Origin: Christensenella sp. UBA1385
Lineage (GTDB): Bacteria; Bacillota; Clostridia; Christensenellales; Aristaeellaceae
Reading direction: 5' to 3'
Length of the DNA stretch: 9,806 nt
Assembly: GCA_002305755.1 (NCBI GenBank)
Contig: DBQV01000016.1
Coordinates: 1 to 9,806, forward strand
The translations under genes and the position numbers were made by a program. A model generated the notes under the pieces. The model was not told the origin of the DNA, made no database searches, and saw nothing but the letters and a program-made list of their open reading frames with translations. Below are positions 6,258-9,806 of this stretch, one piece after another (within the stretch, counting starts at the first letter, position 1; each line of letters opens with the position of its first letter).

Positions 6258-6258
6258 G

Positions 6259-7566
6259 ATGTGGGAGACGCTGCGTAACGCATGGAAAGTTCCTGAGCTG
6301 CGCAAAAAGCTTCTGTACACGCTGATGATGCTGGTGATCTACCGCCTCGTCAGCGTGGTGCCGGTCCCCGGCATCAACGCCTCCGTGGTGCAGGAGGTCT
6401 CTAAGCAGTTTGATATGCTTGGCCTGGTCAATATGATGACCGGTAACTCCTTCAGCCAGATGACCATCATGGCGATGGGCATCACGCCCTACATCAACGC
6501 CAGCATCATCATCCAGCTGCTGCAGATCGCCATCCCGGCGCTGGAGCGGCTGGCCAAGGAAGGCGGCGAGGAGGGCAAGGCCAAGCTGAACCGCATCACC
6601 CGTTATTCCACCATCGTGCTGGCCGCGCTCCAGGCAATCGGCATCATCGCCGGCCTCAACAGCGCGACCACGCAGGGCGGCGAGCGCGTTCTGATGTCCA
6701 GCTACAACAACTTCTGGGGGCTGCTCTCCATCGGCATTATCATGGCCGGCGGTACGGCCCTGGCCATGTGGATCGGCGAGAGGGTGACCGCCAACGGCAT
6801 CGGCAACGGCATCTCCCTGCTGATCTTCGCGGGCATCATCTCCAACCTGTTCAACGGCATGCTGCTGGCCTTTACCGACGCTTTGGGCCTGACCAATTAC
6901 ACGGCCACCGGCAACCCTGTTGTCAACTTCCTGATCCTCATCGTGACTGCCCTGGTGATCATCACCGTCGTCACCTTTGTGGATCTGGGCGAGCGCAGGA
7001 TCCCCGTTCAGTATGCCAAGCGCGTCGTGGGCCGCAAGATGTACGGCGGTCAGAGCACGCACATCCCGCTGAAAGTCGTTTCGGTCGGCGTGCTGCCCCT
7101 GATTTTCGCCTACAGCTTCATGGCCTTCCCCGGCACCATCATTTCCATGTTCGGCACTTCCAGCGGCGCATACAAATGGTGGAACACCTACATGAATCAG
7201 CAGGCGCCGCTGTATCTGATCGTCACCGCTCTGCTGATCGTGGCCTTCAGCTACTTCTACTCTTCCATCAGCTTCAATCCGCAGGATATCGCCAAGAACA
7301 TCCAGCAGCAGGGCGGCAACATCCCCGGCATCCGCTCGGGCAAGAACACCGTGGACTATCTGGCGCGCACCACAAACAGGCTGACCCTGTTCGCCGCCAT
7401 CTTCCTCGCCGTGCTCGCTACCATCCCCTCGCTGCTGTACATCTGGCAGAGCGTACAGATCCCCTTTGCGGCTTCTTCCGTGCTGATCGCGGTATCCGTC
7501 GCGCTGGAAACCGTACGCCAGATCGAGGCGAACCTGGTCATGCGCAACTACAAGGGTTTCCTGTAA
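6259..7566 (+). CDS. secY: Protein translocase subunit SecY
   Basis: SecY forms the SecYEG channel in the cytoplasmic membrane for secreted and membrane proteins. The 435-residue length and pattern of about ten hydrophobic segments fit the family. Diagnostic parts are: the N-terminal RKKLLYTLMMLVIYRL; ITPYINASIIIQLLQIAIPA (75-94, TM2); WIGERVTANGIGNGISLLIF (171-190, TM4); the cytosolic loop GERRIPVQYAKRVVG (244-258) that binds ribosome or SecA; and the loop FNPQDIAKNIQQQGGNIPGI (339-358). Two normally strict motifs differ: the TM7 entry PLKVNxAGVIP reads PLKVVSVGVLP (270-280), and the TM10 GGTS region reads AASS (404-407). The codons read cleanly with no frameshift. The start ATG lies one base after the rplO stop and uses GAGGTGATC inside rplO. 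Confidence 0.98.
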   Translation: MWETLRNAWKVPELRKKLLYTLMMLVIYRLVSVVPVPGINASVVQEVSKQFDMLGLVNMMTGNSFSQMTIMAMGITPYINASIIIQLLQIAIPALERLAKEGGEEGKAKLNRITRYSTIVLAALQAIGIIAGLNSATTQGGERVLMSSYNNFWGLLSIGIIMAGGTALAMWIGERVTANGIGNGISLLIFAGIISNLFNGMLLAFTDALGLTNYTATGNPVVNFLILIVTALVIITVVTFVDLGERRIPVQYAKRVVGRKMYGGQSTHIPLKVVSVGVLPLIFAYSFMAFPGTIISMFGTSSGAYKWWNTYMNQQAPLYLIVTALLIVAFSYFYSSISFNPQDIAKNIQQQGGNIPGIRSGKNTVDYLARTTNRLTLFAAIFLAVLATIPSLLYIWQSVQIPFAASSVLIAVSVALETVRQIEANLVMRNYKGFL

Positions 7567-7569
7567 GAA

Positions 7570-7581
7570 GCAGGGGGACCG
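7570..7581 (+). repeat. 12-base repeat GCAGGGGGACCG, copy 1
   Basis: GCAGGGGGACCG starts just after the secY stop and recurs exactly at 9768-9779 after rpmJ. Its first eight bases also occur at 7615-7622, in the 3' arm of the adjacent hairpin. A 12-base match somewhere in 10 kb is not rare by chance, but both copies lie in the small non-coding fraction and beside hairpins, which suggests a shared G-rich intergenic element. Confidence 0.35.
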
Positions 7582-7593
7582 AACGGACTGTGA

Positions 7594-7628
7594 TTTCCCC
7601 CTCTGCCCTTCGGGGCAGGGGGTGGAAA
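7594..7628 (+). terminator. Very stable cUUCGg hairpin between secY and adk (possible partial terminator)
   Basis: The left arm 7594-7608 pairs with the right arm 7613-7628: ten contiguous pairs next to the loop (one T-G), a single bulged T at 7623, then five more pairs. The loop is TTCG closed by C-G, the unusually stable cUUCGg tetraloop. Only three T residues follow (7629-7631) before the adk ribosome binding site GAGGTGA (7632-7638), so it would be at best a leaky terminator; adk probably remains part of the operon. An RNA processing or 3'-end protecting hairpin is the main alternative. The structure is seen directly; the role is inferred. Confidence 0.5.
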
Positions 7629-7642
7629 TTTGAGGTGAACAC

Positions 7643-8269
7643 ATGAATTTGATTTTCTTAGGCCCTCCCGGTGCGGGCAAGGGCACACACGCTGTCAGGC
7701 TGGCCCAGCAGCTGAACATCCCCCAGATCTCGACGGGCGATATGCTGCGCGGCCACGTGAAGGCGCAGACCCGGCTTGGGCTGGAAGCCAAGAAGTACAT
7801 GGACGCGGGCGAGCTGGTGCCCGATGATGTGATCATCGGCATGGTGAAGGAACGCCTGCAGGAGCCTGACTGCGCGGGCGGCTACATCTTTGACGGCTTT
7901 CCCCGCACGGTCGCTCAGGCCGAAGCGCTGAGCGAGTTTGCGAAGATCGACGCCGTGCTCAATCTGATCGTGTCCGATCAGGTGATCATCGACAGGCTGA
8001 GCGGCCGCCGCGTCTGTCCGGATTGTAACGGCACCTTTCATATCAAGCATCTGGAAAACGCTTCCGTCTGCCCCAACTGCGGCGGCAAGCTGGTGATCCG
8101 CAAGGACGATGAGCCCGAAACCGTGCTCAACCGGCTGAATGTCTACCGCAGACAGACCGAGCCGCTGATCGACTACTACCGGCAAAAGGGCCTGCTGCGC
8201 GACGCTAACGGCGAGGGCAGCGTGGATGCCAACTATGCCGAGGTGCTTGAGGCGCTCGGCATTCGATGA
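7643..8269 (+). CDS. adk: Adenylate kinase, zinc-lid type
   Basis: The enzyme catalyses ATP + AMP = 2 ADP in the cytosol. The 208-residue product starts MNLIFLGPPGAGKGTHAVRL, with the Walker A loop at residues 7-15. Other motifs are STGDMLR (30-36), the AMP-binding YIFDGFPRT (81-89), and DRLSGRR (117-123) leading into the lid. The lid has Cys125, Cys128, Cys143 and Cys146 (CPDC and CPNC), a structural zinc site common in Gram-positive bacteria. DDEPETVLNRLNVY (155-168) carries the catalytic arginine region. ATG 7643 is served by GAGGTGA at 7632-7638. Its stop TGA overlaps the map start ATG (8266-8269). The position after secY is standard for Bacillota. Confidence 0.98.
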   Translation: MNLIFLGPPGAGKGTHAVRLAQQLNIPQISTGDMLRGHVKAQTRLGLEAKKYMDAGELVPDDVIIGMVKERLQEPDCAGGYIFDGFPRTVAQAEALSEFAKIDAVLNLIVSDQVIIDRLSGRRVCPDCNGTFHIKHLENASVCPNCGGKLVIRKDDEPETVLNRLNVYRRQTEPLIDYYRQKGLLRDANGEGSVDANYAEVLEALGIR

Positions 8270-9033
8270 TCACACTGAAGAATCCGGCTCAGATCGCCAA
8301 AATGCGTTCGGCCGGCCATCTGCTGTACGACGTGCTGGAGAGCATCCGTGAGGTCATCAAGGCGGGGGAAAGCACCGCCGCCATCGATGTCTATGCGGAG
8401 GAGAAGATCAGGCGCGCCGGCGCGATCCCTTCGTTTCTCAATTACCAGGGATATCCCAAGTCCATCTGCGCGTCGATCGACGATGAGGTGGTTCATGGCA
8501 TCCCCAGCGACGGTGCCATCCTGAAGGAAGGCAGCATTCTGTCGGTCGACTGCGGCCTGATCCTGGACGGCTGGCAGGCGGACAGCGCCTTTACCGTGGG
8601 CATTGGCAGGATCAGCCCCGAGAAGGAGGCTCTGATCCGCGTGACGGAGGAATGCTTCTTTCTGGGCGCGGCGGCCGCCATCCAAGGCAACCGCTTGGGT
8701 GATGTGGGCAACGCCGTACAGAAGCACGCGGAAGCGCATGGCTACGGCGTGGTGAGGGAGCTCACCGGTCACGGCATCGGCCGCAGCATGCATGAGGATC
8801 CCTCGGTGCCCAACTACGGTCTTCCGGGGCATGGTGGCAGGCTGAAGAGCGGCATGGTGATCGCCATCGAGCCCATGATCACGCTGGGCAGCTACCATGT
8901 GATGGAGATGGACGACGGCTGGACCATCAAAACGGTGGACGGCTCCGCCTGCTCGCACTACGAGCATACGGTGGCTATCACGGAGAACGGGCCCGAACTG
9001 CTCACTTTGCCCGGCTATCGTTTTCCGGGCTGA
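8266..9033 (+). CDS. map: Type I methionine aminopeptidase
   Basis: The enzyme removes the initiator methionine from nascent proteins at the ribosomal exit. The 255-residue product lacks any extra N-terminal zinc finger or linker and is close to the common ~250-residue form. The five metal ligands are present: Asp95 (SVDCG), Asp106 (QADSAF), His169 (TGHGIG), Glu202 (IEPM) and Glu233 (HYEHT). The substrate-side histidines are His78 (VVHGIP) and His176 (MHEDP). The start ATG overlaps the adk stop by ATGA; no strong ribosome binding site precedes it, so translational coupling to adk is likely. The gene ends 12 bases before the TTG start of the KOW gene. Confidence 0.98.
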   Translation: MITLKNPAQIAKMRSAGHLLYDVLESIREVIKAGESTAAIDVYAEEKIRRAGAIPSFLNYQGYPKSICASIDDEVVHGIPSDGAILKEGSILSVDCGLILDGWQADSAFTVGIGRISPEKEALIRVTEECFFLGAAAAIQGNRLGDVGNAVQKHAEAHGYGVVRELTGHGIGRSMHEDPSVPNYGLPGHGGRLKSGMVIAIEPMITLGSYHVMEMDDGWTIKTVDGSACSHYEHTVAITENGPELLTLPGYRFPG

Positions 9034-9045
9034 GGGAGGCAGATT

Positions 9046-9360
9046 TTGAAAGCACCTCTGCGTGAAGGAATCGTGGCTGTTTCACAAAAAGGTCGTGACA
9101 AGGGCCGTTCCTTTATGATATTATATCAGTTGGACGCTGATTTCGTGCTGATTGCCGACGGTAGCACCCGGAAGCTGCAAAATCCCAAGAAAAAGCGCCG
9201 TAAGCACCTTCTGTCAACAAGCGGAGAGTTTCCGCTTCTGGCAGAGAAGTACCAAAAGGGAAAACTGACGGACAGCGAGCTGCGCAAGGCGCTGCAGGCG
9301 CTGGCGGAGGAAGGTCCCGAGGCAGCCGATAAGGAGGGCTCAGTGTTTGGCCAAAAGTGA
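9046..9360 (+). CDS. KOW-domain RNA-binding protein of L14e/L6e type
   Basis: The 104-residue protein has an N-terminal KOW-like fold: REGIVAVSQKGRDKGRSFMI (6-25), DFVLIADGSTRKLQNP (32-47), then a strongly basic stretch KKKRRKHLL (48-56). It resembles the small proteins annotated as L14E/L6E/L27E-like in Bacillota; a relative (YbzG) lies at the same place in B. subtilis, between map and infA. The function is not established; the basic fold and location suggest RNA or ribosome binding. Residues ~61-88 look helical (EFPLLAEKYQKGKLTDSELR), and the rest is an acidic tail, making it longer than the B. subtilis protein. The start is TTG 9046 with GGGAGG at 9034-9039, six bases upstream; no ATG or GTG lies nearby upstream of the conserved part. 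Its 3' end overlaps infA by 14 bases. Confidence 0.85.
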   Translation: MKAPLREGIVAVSQKGRDKGRSFMILYQLDADFVLIADGSTRKLQNPKKKRRKHLLSTSGEFPLLAEKYQKGKLTDSELRKALQALAEEGPEAADKEGSVFGQK

Positions 9361-9568
9361 TGTCATTGAAATCGAAGGGAAAGTAGTCGATGCATTGCCC
9401 AATGCAATGTTCCTGGTCGAGCTGCCCAACGGGCACCAGATCATGGCGCATATCTCCGGCAAGATGCGCATGAACTTTATCCGCATCTACCCGGGCGACA
9501 AGGTTACCATCGAACTGTCACCTTATGACCTGACCCGCGGCAGAATTACCTGGCGCAGCAAATCGTAA
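9347..9568 (+). CDS. infA: Translation initiation factor IF-1
   Basis: The 73-residue product is the normal IF1 length and a single OB-fold (S1-like) domain: AKSDVIEIEGKVVDALPNAM (2-21), FLVELPNGHQIMAHISGKMR (22-41) and MNFIRIYPGDKVTIELSPYD (42-61) with the end LTRGRITWR. IF1 binds the 30S A site and works with IF2 and IF3 in start-codon selection. The start is TTG 9347, decoded as Met before the expected Ala-Lys; AAGGAGG at 9331-9337 lies nine bases upstream and no in-frame ATG exists near the N-terminus. The first 14 bases overlap the end of the KOW gene in another frame, so translation is probably coupled. Use of a weak start by an initiation factor could give feedback, but this is inference. 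Confidence 0.97.
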   Translation: MAKSDVIEIEGKVVDALPNAMFLVELPNGHQIMAHISGKMRMNFIRIYPGDKVTIELSPYDLTRGRITWRSKS

Positions 9569-9573
9569 TCTTC

Positions 9574-9589
9574 GCTGCCTTCCGGCAGC
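9574..9589 (+). promoter_or_regulatory. Small hairpin between infA and rpmJ
   Basis: GCTGCC (9574-9579) pairs perfectly with GGCAGC (9584-9589) around a TTCC loop. It is a six-pair GC-rich stem starting five bases after the infA stop. The following CTATTTGAGGAGG has only a short T-run and leads directly into the rpmJ ribosome binding site, so it is a weak terminator at best. Its role is unknown. Confidence 0.35.
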
Positions 9590-9610
9590 CTATTTGAGGA
9601 GGTTAATTCC

Positions 9611-9724
9611 ATGAAAGTTCGTCCCTCAGTCAAGCCCATGTGCGAGAAGTGCAAGGTCATCAAGCGCAAAGGCAATGTGATGATCATTTGTGAGAATCCC
9701 AAGCACAAGCAGAAGCAGGGCTAA
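9611..9724 (+). CDS. rpmJ: 50S ribosomal protein L36
   Basis: This 37-residue gene is short and easily missed. Translation from ATG 9611 gives MKVRPSVKPMCEKCKVIKRK followed by GNVMIICENPKHKQKQG, with TAA at 9722-9724. The zinc site is Cys11, Cys14, Cys27 and His32, the C+ form of L36. The ribosome binding site is GAGGAGG at about 9596-9602. L36 is the smallest protein of the bacterial 50S subunit and helps organise 23S rRNA. In Bacillota it follows infA and precedes rpsM, rpsK and rpoA; rpsM is not reached before the window ends. Confidence 0.97.
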   Translation: MKVRPSVKPMCEKCKVIKRKGNVMIICENPKHKQKQG

Positions 9725-9756
9725 ATCAAACAAGTGATAAGCTGCGCGGGCGGCTG

Positions 9757-9806
9757 CCTCCTGCCATGCAGGGGGACCGCGTGGTCAATCATATAGACCG
9801 TCCCCG
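9757..9806 (+). promoter_or_regulatory. Structured non-coding region after rpmJ
   Basis: Two overlapping inverted repeats are visible. The first is CCTCCTGC (9757-9764) pairing with GCAGGGGG (9768-9775) around a CAT triloop, with one T-G pair. The second joins GGGGAC (9772-9777) with GTCCCC (9800-9805) and GGTC (9783-9786) with GACC (9796-9799), with CGCGT (9778-9782) left unpaired. They share bases 9772-9775, so only one can form at a time. The region runs into the window edge, so it may be incomplete. No promoter or gene start was recognised in 9725-9806. The position before the expected rpsM would fit a leader or a dispersed hairpin repeat. Confidence 0.4.
9768..9779 (+). repeat. 12-base repeat GCAGGGGGACCG, copy 2
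   Basis: This is an exact copy of the sequence at 7570-7581. It forms the 3' arm of the hairpin 9757-9775 and the 5' arm of the alternative stem 9772-9805. Together the copies bracket the adk-map-KOW-infA-rpmJ block. Confidence 0.35.

Noticed and set aside
6768..7646. A 292-codon open frame on the plus strand in another frame of secY
   Set aside because: It overlaps the conserved secY frame fully and its Arg/His-rich translation is typical of a shifted frame in GC-rich DNA.
6199..7842. A 547-codon open frame on the minus strand opposite secY
   Set aside because: It lies fully opposite rplO, secY and adk, is composed of low-complexity His/Asp/Gly-rich sequence expected from the complement of GC-biased codons, and resembles no family. 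secY rarely uses codons whose complement is a stop.
1..9806. Search for CRISPR arrays, tRNA or rRNA genes, insertion sequences, phage or toxin genes
   Set aside because: None were recognised; the window is continuously occupied by the conserved translation gene cluster with gaps of about 80 bases or less.

Overview
The window is a 3' part of the S10 cluster, the complete spc cluster and the infA/rpmJ lead-in to the alpha cluster of a bacterial ribosomal-protein super-operon. All genes are on the + strand. The organism is probably a GC-rich member of the Bacillota (Clostridia-like). Supporting signs are: the short four-cysteine (type Z) S14; an L24 with a C-terminal four-cysteine ribbon; a zinc-lid adenylate kinase; a small KOW protein of the L14e type between map and infA; and strong AAGGAGG-like ribosome binding sites before nearly every gene. 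Third codon positions are strongly G/C biased. A gut anaerobe would fit the G-rich intergenic hairpins, but I cannot prove genus or family from this sequence.

Layout: rpsS (3' end only), rplV, rpsC, rplP, rpmC, rpsQ (S10 part, 1-2188); a 64-base gap with a hairpin; rplN, rplX, rplE, rpsN, rpsH, rplF, rplR, rpsE, rpmD, rplO, secY (spc part, 2253-7566); a 76-base gap with a very stable cUUCGg hairpin; adk, map, a KOW-domain gene and infA, packed with overlaps (7643-9568); a 42-base gap with a small hairpin; rpmJ (9611-9724); then 82 bases of structured non-coding DNA to the window edge, beyond which rpsM would be expected. There is no gene-free stretch longer than about 80 bases.

How the genes work together: the r-proteins supply both subunits (S19, S3, S17, S14, S8, S5; L22, L16, L29, L14, L24, L5, L6, L18, L30, L15, L36). 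SecY forms the membrane channel used by ribosomes docked at the membrane. Map trims initiator methionine from nascent chains, IF1 acts in initiation, and Adk balances adenine nucleotides. Several junctions (rplP/rpmC, adk/map, KOW/infA) overlap, which suggests translational coupling.

I found no undescribed gene system. The gene order is the ordinary one. The points worth a second look are: three intergenic hairpins and a structured tail, two of which share a 12-base sequence; substitutions at normally conserved positions of L22 and SecY; tandem TTG starts at the KOW gene and infA; and an in-frame A AAA AAC heptamer near the end of rplP.
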